Positions 1-6,317 of a stretch of 7,515 bases of DNA are shown here, piece by piece. Below the pieces are notes generated by a model. It was not told the DNA's origin, made no database searches, and saw only the letters and a program-made list of their open reading frames with translations. A program made the position numbers and the translations under genes. Position 1 is the first letter of the stretch. The number at the start of each line of letters is the position of its first letter. The stretch is from Nitrospirales bacterium. Lineage in GTDB: Bacteria; Nitrospirota; Thermodesulfovibrionia; Thermodesulfovibrionales; Dissulfurispiraceae. The stretch spans positions 1 to 7,515 of the forward strand of contig JADLDZ010000234.1 in the NCBI GenBank assembly GCA_020846375.1. The letters are read 5' to 3'.

Positions 1-1
1 C

Positions 2-121
2 GGAGGCGAGCCCAAATCAGTGGAGTTCTGCCATACTCTCGGGCTCAACTACGTAAGCTGCTCCCCATTCCGTGTTCCCATTGCACGGTTCGCGGCAGCC
101 CAGGCAGCGCTGAAGAAATAG
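2..121 (+). CDS. ppdK: Pyruvate,phosphate dikinase, C-terminal end (partial)
   Basis: This is the last 39 codons of a gene that begins upstream of the window; reading from base 2 it ends at TAG 119-121. The peptide contains GGEPKSVEFCHTLGLNYVSC followed by SPFRVPIARFAAAQAAL. That is the hallmark C-terminus of the PEP-utilising TIM-barrel domain of pyruvate,phosphate dikinase (PPDK). In the family the catalytic cysteine lies in a CGEHGG motif just before this point, so it falls outside the window. PPDK interconverts pyruvate + ATP + phosphate with PEP + AMP + pyrophosphate in the cytoplasm, for gluconeogenesis or pyrophosphate-linked glycolysis. PEP synthase and PTS enzyme I share the fold, but the SPFRVPIARLAAAQA-type ending points to PPDK. 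The frame has no stop or shift. A strong hairpin terminator follows 19 bases downstream. Confidence 0.92.
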   Translation, partial: GGEPKSVEFCHTLGLNYVSCSPFRVPIARFAAAQAALKK

Positions 122-140
122 ACGGAAGGAAGACCATACC

Positions 141-177
141 AAAAAGGACGGGGCCTCGAAAGGCCCCGTCCTTTTTT
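141..177. terminator. Bidirectional intrinsic terminator
   Basis: A perfect 16-bp inverted repeat (141-156 with 161-176) encloses a CGAA tetraloop. The core is GGACGGGGCCT / AGGCCCCGTCC. The arms end in five A on the left and T172-177 on the right, so transcripts from either side would form a GC-rich stem followed by a U tract. It lies 20 bases after the ppdK stop and 11 bases beyond the stop of the convergent minus-strand glycosidase gene, so it can serve both. Confidence 0.92.
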
Positions 178-187
178 ATGTCTTATT

Positions 188-1708
188 CTATCGGGTGACG
201 GTGGAAGGGCAATACTGCTTCCGCAAGGGTCTTGCCCTCCACCATTGGAAGCATTTCTTCAGATCGTACGAAGGAGAGTTTCCGCTGTTCTCCAGGCTCA
301 TCCCTGTTTCCGAGAGGACTCCCGTGAGGAAAGGGGTGCCGGAAATATTGGTCGGTATTTCCATCCGCGCGCTCCTGCTTCCGGAAGACAGGGGGACAAA
401 GGAGATCTGGAAAGTGCAATCCCCATTGGGAGCTATACTTTGCCCTGAACAGGTGTCGTTCTGCACCCTGAATTCGCTTGCGTTGGTGCCGGTAGTGACG
501 ATGGATCCCACCATCAGATCGGCGGTCCCGGTATTGAAGAGCACCAGGTTCAGGAGGTCGTCCCCGTTAAAGACATACTGCACGGAGGGGAGCGAGGCAG
601 CGGGAGCGGGAGCGGTGTCCTCCAGGACGGGATCGTACGTGCGGATCAATTCCTGCACCGCGGGAAAAGAGGGTTTCTCCGTAAAGACAAAATTTCCGGC
701 TCTTTCATCCACCGCTTCACTCAGGAGCCCTTCGGAGCGGTTCGTCTCCATGAGGTCCTCGTTGTCCCTCAGGGTGATGAAAACCCTGCTCGCGCCGTTC
801 TGCAGGAGCGTCTTCCCTGATTCCTGGTAATATTGGGCCTGTGAGAGCTCCCCGCCGGTATAGCCGGGGACGGACTGGTATGCCGCATCGGATGGATAGC
901 CGTGCTCTGTCACCCAGAGGGGGCCGAAGTAGCCGGCGTTCCTGAACTGGGTGTTGAAGGTGCTCATGAGGGAGGGGAGGCGCTCGATGGAGCCGCGGAT
1001 ATGGACATTGCCGATGTCGAATTTATTCGGGGCTTGTGCGGCGACCTCCATCAGCCAGTCGGCGGTTTCCGCGTTGTCCTGTGTCATGAAGATGCCGCCG
1101 AGGAGAACCCGTGAGGAGCTGTCCGCAGCCTTGATCGCATCGTAGGTGGCGGACAGAAGGCGGGCGTATTCCGCAGCGTTTCCGTAAAAGTAGCCGTTAC
1201 AGCGGGATTCGGTGCATTCGTACTTATTGGGCTCGTTCCATACCTCCCAGTAATGGATCACATCACGGTACCGCCCCACAATGGCCCGTATCCACTCCGC
1301 CCACCGGTCGTAATCGGCGGGAGGGCAGTACTCGTATTTGTAGATGAGGCTGCCGGAGGGGCATCTCCCCTCTCCCTCCGGGGTGGAATAGAGGGTTCCC
1401 AGCAGCTGGAGGTTGTACTTCCGGGACAGGTTCGCCAGCCTGTCCATTTCGTTCCAGTCGGGTGCAGAGGGATCCCTGAAGATCTCCGATATCTGTACAT
1501 CAATTCTGATGAAACCTGTCCCCAGTTTCGCCGCCTTTGAGAAGAGCGTTTCCTGAAAATCGGCGGGAGTATTGGTATAGATCATGGAGTGGGCGCCGTA
1601 ATAGTCTCCGCCTTCCGCATGGGCGTGGTTGTGGAGAAGGGGTGCGGCAGCAATGAGCGAAAGAAAAACGATGAGCGCCATAAGGGCTACCTCGATCCCT
1701 TTTCTCAT
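188..1708 (-). CDS. Secreted GH39-like (clan GH-A) glycoside hydrolase with choice-of-anchor-D-like C-terminal domain
   Basis: A 506-residue protein. The start ATG (1706-1708) is chosen because AAAGGAGG lies 5 bases upstream and the next residues form a signal peptide (MRKG, then a hydrophobic stretch, likely cleaved after AHA at residue 31). A 36-codon upstream extension would have no such signals. Residues about 35-360 form a TIM-barrel glycosidase. The expected acid/base Glu159 is in VWNEPN, and the expected nucleophile Glu268 is in WVTEHGYPS. The 109-residue spacing fits clan GH-A, and GH39 or a GH5-like family is the best guess. The substrate cannot be read; a plant, algal or microbial polysaccharide is possible. 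Paired cysteines (116/128, 165/170) suggest disulfides and export. After an Ala/Pro linker (about 363-375), residues about 376-467 resemble an ASPM/SPD-2/Hydin-type immunoglobulin-like domain (NTGTADL...C420...C431TFQISF), common in surface proteins. The last 35 residues have odd composition. The gene is convergent with ppdK and divergent from the MATE gene. Confidence 0.85.
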   Translation of the reverse strand: MRKGIEVALMALIVFLSLIAAAPLLHNHAHAEGGDYYGAHSMIYTNTPADFQETLFSKAAKLGTGFIRIDVQISEIFRDPSAPDWNEMDRLANLSRKYNLQLLGTLYSTPEGEGRCPSGSLIYKYEYCPPADYDRWAEWIRAIVGRYRDVIHYWEVWNEPNKYECTESRCNGYFYGNAAEYARLLSATYDAIKAADSSSRVLLGGIFMTQDNAETADWLMEVAAQAPNKFDIGNVHIRGSIERLPSLMSTFNTQFRNAGYFGPLWVTEHGYPSDAAYQSVPGYTGGELSQAQYYQESGKTLLQNGASRVFITLRDNEDLMETNRSEGLLSEAVDERAGNFVFTEKPSFPAVQELIRTYDPVLEDTAPAPAASLPSVQYVFNGDDLLNLVLFNTGTADLMVGSIVTTGTNASEFRVQNDTCSGQSIAPNGDCTFQISFVPLSSGSRSARMEIPTNISGTPFLTGVLSETGMSLENSGNSPSYDLKKCFQWWRARPLRKQYCPSTVTR

Positions 1709-1713
1709 AGTAA

Positions 1714-1721
1714 CCTCCTTT
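1714..1721 (-). promoter_or_regulatory. Ribosome binding site of the glycosidase gene
   Basis: AAAGGAGG on the minus strand, five bases before ATG 1708. It is a near-ideal Shine-Dalgarno. It decides the start in favour of residue M37 of the longest open frame, directly ahead of the signal peptide. Confidence 0.85.
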
Positions 1722-1754
1722 GCGGTAAAAGTGTAGTGTCCTTGCGTCACTTTA

Positions 1755-1783
1755 AGTATATAGAAAAAATCGAGAATAGTCTG
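1755..1783 (-). promoter_or_regulatory. Putative sigma70-type promoter of the glycosidase gene
   Basis: The minus strand reads TATACT at 1760-1755, a good -10 hexamer. It would place the transcription start near 1748, about 40 bases before the ATG. At 17-bp spacing the -35 position (1778-1783) reads CAGACT, a poor match to TTGACA. A good -10 with a weak -35 fits an activator-dependent promoter, and a palindrome sits just upstream. TATATA two bases further upstream is an alternative -10. This is read by eye only. Confidence 0.45.
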
Positions 1784-1796
1784 TGATAATGTCACA
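1782..1796. promoter_or_regulatory. Palindromic operator, TGTGA-N5-TCACA
   Basis: A perfect 5+5 bp inverted repeat, TGTGA TAATG TCACA on the + strand. The half-sites match those of CRP/FNR-superfamily regulators, but the spacer is 5 rather than the usual 6. Its centre (1789) lies 41 bases upstream of the transcription start inferred for the glycosidase, the classical class II activator position. It is also in the upstream region of the MATE gene. The binding protein is not identified. Confidence 0.5.
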
Positions 1797-1860
1797 AAGA
1801 GGAATACCCTCCGCACACCCGCAGGGATGTCCCGGTGAGGTATCCTGCCCGTTTTTGCGG

Positions 1861-1866
1861 TACAAT
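1861..1866 (+). promoter_or_regulatory. Possible -10 element for the MATE operon
   Basis: TACAAT matches the sigma70 -10 consensus at 5 of 6 positions and lies about 57 bases before the TTG start. No convincing -35 is seen at 16-18 bp spacing (for example AGGTAT at 1838-1843). Recorded only as a candidate. Confidence 0.3.
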
Positions 1867-1912
1867 AGAGTATCGGCCCACGCAGGCGTCAATTCCCCGT
1901 ATATCTTTTTTC

Positions 1913-1918
1913 AGGAGG
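1913..1918 (+). promoter_or_regulatory. Ribosome binding site that sets the MATE start
   Basis: AGGAGG, followed five bases later by TTG at 1924. It fixes the start at TTG. The alternative ATG at 1783 would add 47 residues that do not look like a membrane protein and would run across the palindromic operator. Confidence 0.75.
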
Positions 1919-1923
1919 TCTTT

Positions 1924-3291
1924 TTGCCGTTCAAGGAAGAGGCTCTCAATCTGACCATGGGAAATCTCTGGACCAATATCTGGCAGATTTCCTGGCCCAT
2001 GCTCCTGGTGATGCTCCTCAATTTTTTCGTTGGTCTGACCGACATTTACGTGGCGGGGCTCATCAGTCCCGATGTGCAGGCGGTGGTGGGATTCGTGGGG
2101 CAGATCTATTTCCTCATTATCCTGATCGCGAACGCCATCAGCATCGGCACCGTCGCGCTGCTGTCGCGGGCTATCGGCGCGAGGGACTATGACCAGGCCC
2201 TCGAGATTGCGCGCCAGTCCCTCGCTTTCAGCGCTCTCTCGGCGGTCGCCCTGACCGTTTTCGGTCTTGTTTTTCCCAGGGAAATCGTGCTCCTCGCCGG
2301 GTTCCCCGCCGATATACAGGAGAGGGGAGTGCACTTTTTGAGGATATTCGCGCTGGCTATTGGCCCGAATTACCTGCTGATCATTTCCAATGCCGTGTTC
2401 CGGGCGAGCGGCGAGGTAAAGAAGACCCTGCTTTCCATGTCCCTGGCCGGCATCCTCAACATTATCGGGAATTTCATTCTCGTTTTCGGCATCTTTTCCT
2501 TTCCCGGACTCGGCTATATCGGCATCGCCCTTGCCACGGCTTTCTCGGTGACCGCGGGCATGGCGGTCTGCCTCGTTCTCTTCAGGACAAGCCGCTGGAG
2601 GCTCCTTTACACGAAGCACTGGAGCTTTTCCCCTCTCCTCATCAGGAGGATCATCAATCTCAGCTGGCCTGCGGCGCTGCTCCAGATCGCCTGGAACGCC
2701 GGCAGCCTTATCCTGTATAACATCCTCGGCCGCCTGGGAGAGGCAAGCATCACCGGGATTGCCTCCCTTACCAACGGGCTCAGGATCGAGGCGGTCATCT
2801 ACCTTCCCGCCTTCGCCCTCCATATGGCTGCTTCCGTACTGGTCGGGCAGAACCTGGGCGCGGGCAACCCGGAGAGGGCGGAAAAAATCGGCTGGAAGAT
2901 AGCTTTTTCCGGCATCATCCTGATCAGCATGATGGCCGTTGTCATTTTCGCGTGTGCCGGGAGTCTGGCCTCCGTGGTGTCGCAGAGTCCCGGTGTCATG
3001 GAGGAGACGACGCGTTATTTGAGGATAATGATGGTATCCGAGCCGTTCATGGCGCTGAGCACTATCCTGGGGGGCAGCCTGCAGGGAGCCGGCGACACGA
3101 GGGGGACCATGTGGATCGTAGTGGTCGCCATGTGGCTCGTCAGGATTCCCCTTGCCTTCTTTCTGGCCCTCGGGGCGGGATATGGCGCGCCGGGGGTATG
3201 GGTGGCGATGATCACCTCCATGTTCTTTCAGGGGATGCTCGTCGCCTGGCGGTTCCATCGGGGGAGCTGGAAAAAAGTGCACAGGGAGTGA
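1924..3291 (+). CDS. MATE-family multidrug/metabolite efflux transporter (NorM/DinF type)
   Basis: With the TTG start this is a 455-residue inner-membrane protein, the usual MATE length, and it has about twelve hydrophobic segments. The first begins near residue 20 (ISWPMLLVMLLNFFVGLTDI). Family signatures are visible in both halves: a RASGEVKKTLL segment in the first, and VGQNLGAGNPERA (from residue 307) and LQGAGDTR (386-393) in the second. MATE proteins export drugs, cationic compounds or natural metabolites in exchange for Na+ or H+. The substrate cannot be predicted from sequence. The next gene, an aminoacyl-tRNA-synthetase-like ligase, begins 21 bases after the stop on the same strand, so the two are probably co-transcribed and the exporter may handle a product of that ligase (inference). 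The charged C-terminus (WKKVHRE) is expected to be cytoplasmic. Confidence 0.92.
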   Translation: MPFKEEALNLTMGNLWTNIWQISWPMLLVMLLNFFVGLTDIYVAGLISPDVQAVVGFVGQIYFLIILIANAISIGTVALLSRAIGARDYDQALEIARQSLAFSALSAVALTVFGLVFPREIVLLAGFPADIQERGVHFLRIFALAIGPNYLLIISNAVFRASGEVKKTLLSMSLAGILNIIGNFILVFGIFSFPGLGYIGIALATAFSVTAGMAVCLVLFRTSRWRLLYTKHWSFSPLLIRRIINLSWPAALLQIAWNAGSLILYNILGRLGEASITGIASLTNGLRIEAVIYLPAFALHMAASVLVGQNLGAGNPERAEKIGWKIAFSGIILISMMAVVIFACAGSLASVVSQSPGVMEETTRYLRIMMVSEPFMALSTILGGSLQGAGDTRGTMWIVVVAMWLVRIPLAFFLALGAGYGAPGVWVAMITSMFFQGMLVAWRFHRGSWKKVHRE

Positions 3292-3312
3292 CCGGGAGGG
3301 GGGTCTGTCATC

Positions 3313-4527
3313 ATGCGGCTTTTCAATACGCTGGGAAGGAGATGCGAAGTCTTTCGCCCCGTCAACGGGGAGGTGGTGAACATGTTCACTTGCGGACCCT
3401 CCGTGTACCAGAAGGCGCATATCGGGAATTTCAGGACCTTTCTTTTCGAGGATATCCTGGTGCGCTATCTCGAATATGCGGGGTATGCGGTTTACCGGGG
3501 CATGAATATCACCGACGTGGAGGACAAGGCCATCCGGGAGGCGGAAATGCGGAGGGTCAGTGTGCGGAAGCTTGCGGACAGGAACATCGACGAATTCCTT
3601 CGTGAGATGAGGCTGCTGGGAATGAAGATCCCCGATTATCTCCCCCGTGCATCGGACTGCGTGGAGATCGCCGTGGAGATCATCAGGCTTCTCCTCGGCC
3701 GCGGAGTTGCCTATTGGCATAAGGGGAATGTCTATTACGATCCCCTGAAACACCCCGGCTTCGGAAAGCTCTACGGGCTGGACATGAGCAAATGGCCGAA
3801 GAAGAGAGTCCGTTTCCATAGGGATACGTATCCGGGAATACAGTGGAACCGGGGGGACTTCATCCTCTGGCACGGGCAGCGGGAAAAGGACCCGAACAGC
3901 TGGAACACCGAAATCGGGTGGGGGAGGCCCGCCTGGAACATACAGGACCCGAGCATGATCCTCCACTCCTTCAGTGAAACACTTTCCCTTTACTGCGGAG
4001 GGATCGATAATCTCTACCGCCATCACGACTATACCCTGGCGATCCTTGAATCCGTGCGCCCCTACCCCATGGCGCGCTACTGGCTCCACTGCCACCATCT
4101 CTATGTGAACGGCAGGAAGATGTCGAAGAGCAAAGGGACCATCTACTATACGGACACCCTCCTTGGGCAGGGATATACGGCGAAGGAGATACGTTTTTCC
4201 CTCATCTACGGCCATTACCGGTCGAAACTCGACTACTCCGACGAGGTGATGAGCTCCGCCGCGGGCATGCTCCGTGATTTCAGAAGGACCGTCTCCCTCA
4301 TCCGGGAGCGGGCGGGCAGGCGGCCACCCCCGGAGGGAGAATCCGCCCGGCAGCTGAGGAGGATCTTCGAAGAGAGGATGAATGACGACCTGGATACAAA
4401 GGGGGCTTTCGACGGTATGCGCCGGTATTGTGCCGGACTCGACATCGACGCTCTGAAAGCGGGGGAGGCTGCGGGCATCAGCAGGGTTTTGGAGGAAACT
4501 GACGGCGTGCTCGGGGTTCTCTACTGA
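3313..4527 (+). CDS. Cysteinyl-tRNA synthetase paralogue lacking the C-terminal tRNA-binding region
   Basis: A 404-residue class I synthetase-like protein, co-linear with CysRS. FNTL is near the start, CGPSVY at 27-32, NITDVEDK at 65-72, GRPAW to residue 208, KMSKSKG at 269-275, and GHYRSKLDYS follows. Several hallmarks differ. HIGH is HIGN (36-39). The family WHIEC is WNIQD (208-212), so a zinc-ligand Cys is Asp. HHENE is HHDYT (237-241), so the zinc-ligand Glu is Thr. The His before the GGG loop is Tyr227. Only Cys27 and His237 of the four expected ligands remain, and zinc-based cysteine selection is probably lost. The protein stops at VLGVLY, about 55 residues before the end of E. coli CysRS, so the end of the anticodon-binding region is missing, a length close to that of MshC, the mycothiol ligase. 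It probably still makes an aminoacyl-adenylate, as KMSKS is intact, but the amino acid and acceptor are unknown. Start: ATG 3313, with GGGAGGGGG about 9 bases upstream. Confidence 0.85.
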   Translation: MRLFNTLGRRCEVFRPVNGEVVNMFTCGPSVYQKAHIGNFRTFLFEDILVRYLEYAGYAVYRGMNITDVEDKAIREAEMRRVSVRKLADRNIDEFLREMRLLGMKIPDYLPRASDCVEIAVEIIRLLLGRGVAYWHKGNVYYDPLKHPGFGKLYGLDMSKWPKKRVRFHRDTYPGIQWNRGDFILWHGQREKDPNSWNTEIGWGRPAWNIQDPSMILHSFSETLSLYCGGIDNLYRHHDYTLAILESVRPYPMARYWLHCHHLYVNGRKMSKSKGTIYYTDTLLGQGYTAKEIRFSLIYGHYRSKLDYSDEVMSSAAGMLRDFRRTVSLIRERAGRRPPPEGESARQLRRIFEERMNDDLDTKGAFDGMRRYCAGLDIDALKAGEAAGISRVLEETDGVLGVLY

Positions 4528-4583
4528 TGTTCCGCCGCGTCCACGCAGACCCGCCGCCATGGAGCACGTTCTTCAATCACCGC

Positions 4584-4593
4584 GAAAGGGGGT
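4584..4593 (+). promoter_or_regulatory. Ribosome binding site deciding the start of the secreted protein
   Basis: GAAAGGGGGT, five bases before ATG 4599. It supports starting there rather than at ATG 4527, which overlaps the previous stop (TGATG) but would put 24 charged, proline-rich residues ahead of the signal peptide. Confidence 0.6.
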
Positions 4594-4598
4594 ATTCC

Positions 4599-5510
4599 AT
4601 GTACCGAAGGCGCACCTCGCTGCTGTTTCTTGCGGTTCTGTGCCTCTGCTATTGCTTCTGGACGGGGGCGGCGTACGCTCTCGATACCTCCGGGAGCAGT
4701 ACTCTGGCGGAAAAGTATCAGCAGATAAAGGATGTCCTCCGGGATAACTCACTCGGCATTCCGCTCTTTATCGAATCCCGCGAGGAGCCGGATGCGCTGC
4801 AGGTAGACATCTACGGGGTCATCGACTCTTCCTTCGAAAGGATCAGGGAGACCTTCCCGGTCCCTGCCCATTGGTGCGACATCGTTCCGCTCCATCTCAA
4901 TATCAAGGCATGTACATTCGAAAAGCAGGACGAGGTGTGGCTCCTTACCCTGTACAGCGGCCGAAAATACTATCAGTCCCCTGAGGACGCCCAGGTGATG
5001 CACTACCGTTTCCGGGTTGTTGCACTGCAGCCGGAGTACCTGGCTCTCTCTCTCTTCTCCGAAGAGGGCCCCTTGCATACCAGGGACCACCGCATGGAGC
5101 TCGAAGCGATCCCCCTTGAAGGAGAGAAGAGTTTCCTCCACTTGCGGTATGCCTACCGGTACGGCTTCTGGGCGCGAAAGGCCATGGCAACCTACTTTGC
5201 GACCATCGGCCACGGGAAGGTCGGCTTTACGATAACCGGCAGGGATGAGCAAGGGAATCCCGTCTATGTAAAAGGGATCAGGGGGGCGATCGAGCGCAAT
5301 GCGCTCCGCTACTACTTCGCCATCGAGGCCTATATGGACTCGCTGTCCGCGCCTCCGGGGGAGCGCTTCGAGACCCGCATCAACAGATGGTATGACCTGA
5401 CGGAACGGTTTCCGCGGCAGCTTTTCGAGCTCGAAAAAGGTGAATATCTTACGGCGAAAAGACGGGAGCGCAGGAATCAGTTGATGCTTCAGGATGCGCT
5501 GGGAAAGTAG
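4599..5510 (+). CDS. Conserved secreted protein of unknown function
   Basis: A 303-residue protein from ATG 4599; starting at ATG 4527 would give 327 residues. It opens with a clear signal peptide: MYRRR, a hydrophobic core, then AYA at 25-27 as a likely cleavage site. The mature protein should be periplasmic or exported. No catalytic motif is recognised. Features seen are an N-terminal segment with VDIYGVIDSSFERI, then WCDIVPLHLNIKAC, LHLRYAYRYGF, ATIGHGKVGFTITG and YFAIEAYMDSLSAPP, and a charged, Arg-rich C-terminus. The pattern recalls an uncharacterised family of proteobacterial secreted proteins, perhaps with a START/SRPBCC-like fold. This rests on memory and the alternation of hydrophobic strands, so it is tentative. 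It follows the synthetase-like gene by 71 bases, or overlaps it by one base with the upstream start, and probably belongs to the same operon. No clear terminator is seen after it. Confidence 0.8.
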   Translation: MYRRRTSLLFLAVLCLCYCFWTGAAYALDTSGSSTLAEKYQQIKDVLRDNSLGIPLFIESREEPDALQVDIYGVIDSSFERIRETFPVPAHWCDIVPLHLNIKACTFEKQDEVWLLTLYSGRKYYQSPEDAQVMHYRFRVVALQPEYLALSLFSEEGPLHTRDHRMELEAIPLEGEKSFLHLRYAYRYGFWARKAMATYFATIGHGKVGFTITGRDEQGNPVYVKGIRGAIERNALRYYFAIEAYMDSLSAPPGERFETRINRWYDLTERFPRQLFELEKGEYLTAKRRERRNQLMLQDALGK

Positions 5511-5568
5511 GGTGTGTTTGTACGCCGGGGTGGTGCGTTCCGCTCTGTTTCAGCAGGAGATGGGTGTA

Positions 5569-5598
5569 TTGCATTTCAGGGCGCAGGGCTGTTATTGT
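5569..5598 (+). promoter_or_regulatory. Weak candidate promoter for rubrerythrin
   Basis: TTGCAT (5569-5574) and TATTGT (5593-5598) are separated by 18 bases, each a partial sigma70 match, about 40 bases before the rubrerythrin ATG. No operator palindrome (PerR or FNR type) was seen here. Read-through from the upstream operon is an alternative. Confidence 0.25.
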
Positions 5599-5636
5599 TT
5601 GATCTCTGCCAATCTGTTACCTGTTGAGGAGGCGCA

Positions 5637-6212
5637 ATGAAGAGTGTGAAAGGAACGAAGACGGAAAAAAATCTCCTGGCTGCATTTGCAGGAGAGTCTC
5701 AAGCGCGCAATCGTTATACCTATTTTGCATCGGCGGCAAAGAAAGAGGGATACGAGCAGATTTCCGCGATCTTCCTCGAGACGGCGGAAAACGAGAAGGA
5801 GCATGCAAAGAGGTTTTTCAAATTCCTTGAGGGAGGGGATGTCGAAGTCGTGGCGGCTTTTCCCGCAGGCGTTATCGGCGCCACCGTTGAAAATCTTGCA
5901 GCCGCTGCAGCGGGGGAGAACCACGAGCATACGGCGTTGTACCCCGAATTCGCCCGGATCTCCGATGAAGAGGGCTTTCCCGGGATCGCCGAGGTGTTCC
6001 GCCATATTGCGGAGGTGGAAAAGCATCATGAAAAGCGGTACAGGGCGCTGATCGGAAATATCGAAGGGGGCAGCGTATTCCGGCGCAGTGAGGTGCGGAA
6101 CTGGAAATGCAGGAACTGCGGCTATGTCCACGAAGGGGAGGAGGCCCCTGAGAAATGCCCTGCCTGCGATCATCCGAAGGCGCATTATGAGTTGCTCTCC
6201 GAGAATTATTGA
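5637..6212 (+). CDS. rbr: Rubrerythrin
   Basis: A 191-residue protein matching the classical Desulfovibrio vulgaris rubrerythrin in length and, as far as remembered, nearly colinear without gaps. It reduces H2O2 to water with a non-haem diiron centre, using electrons from NAD(P)H via rubredoxin-type carriers, in the cytoplasm of anaerobes. The four-helix ferritin-like domain (about 1-145) carries Glu20 (AGESQARNRY), Glu53-x-x-His56 (ENEKEH), Glu94 and Glu97 (GENHEH), and Glu128-x-x-His131 (EVEKHHEK). The C-terminal rubredoxin-like FeS4 domain has Cys158-x-x-Cys161 (WKCRNCGYVH) and Cys174-x-x-Cys177 (KCPACDHPKAH). All expected ligands are present, so it should be active. The start ATG is preceded by GAGGAGG at 5626-5632. 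The next gene, a response regulator, begins 105 bases later with no terminator evident between. Confidence 0.97.
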   Translation: MKSVKGTKTEKNLLAAFAGESQARNRYTYFASAAKKEGYEQISAIFLETAENEKEHAKRFFKFLEGGDVEVVAAFPAGVIGATVENLAAAAAGENHEHTALYPEFARISDEEGFPGIAEVFRHIAEVEKHHEKRYRALIGNIEGGSVFRRSEVRNWKCRNCGYVHEGEEAPEKCPACDHPKAHYELLSENY

Positions 6213-6317
6213 CGTCGGGGTGATTCGCCTGCGCGAAGCTGAAACCAGCGAGGACTTCCGCTCCCCCGGGCCGGCGGGAATGAAAAAGCGCGCCGCGACC
6301 CTGGGAGGGGAGAGGGA

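Noticed and set aside
1728..1753. AAAGTG-N14-CACTTT inverted repeat in the glycosidase leader.
   Set aside because: Only six AT-rich pairs; within chance expectation for a 200-base intergenic region.
1821..1848. GCAGGGAT...ATCCTGC as a bulged hairpin in the MATE leader, possible riboswitch.
   Set aside because: The stem is short and bulged, and no known riboswitch core or following terminator is visible.
1792..4560. A 922-codon open frame on the minus strand, antisense to the MATE and synthetase-like genes.
   Set aside because: Its translation is rich in Pro, His, Arg, Glu and Asp with no domain pattern. It arises because the codon bias of the two real + strand genes leaves few stops in that frame.
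4527..4598. ATG 4527 as the start of the secreted protein, overlapping the preceding stop (TGATG).
   Set aside because: It would place 24 charged, proline-rich residues before the signal peptide. ATG 4599 has its own purine-rich ribosome site, so it is preferred, though coupling at 4527 is not fully excluded.
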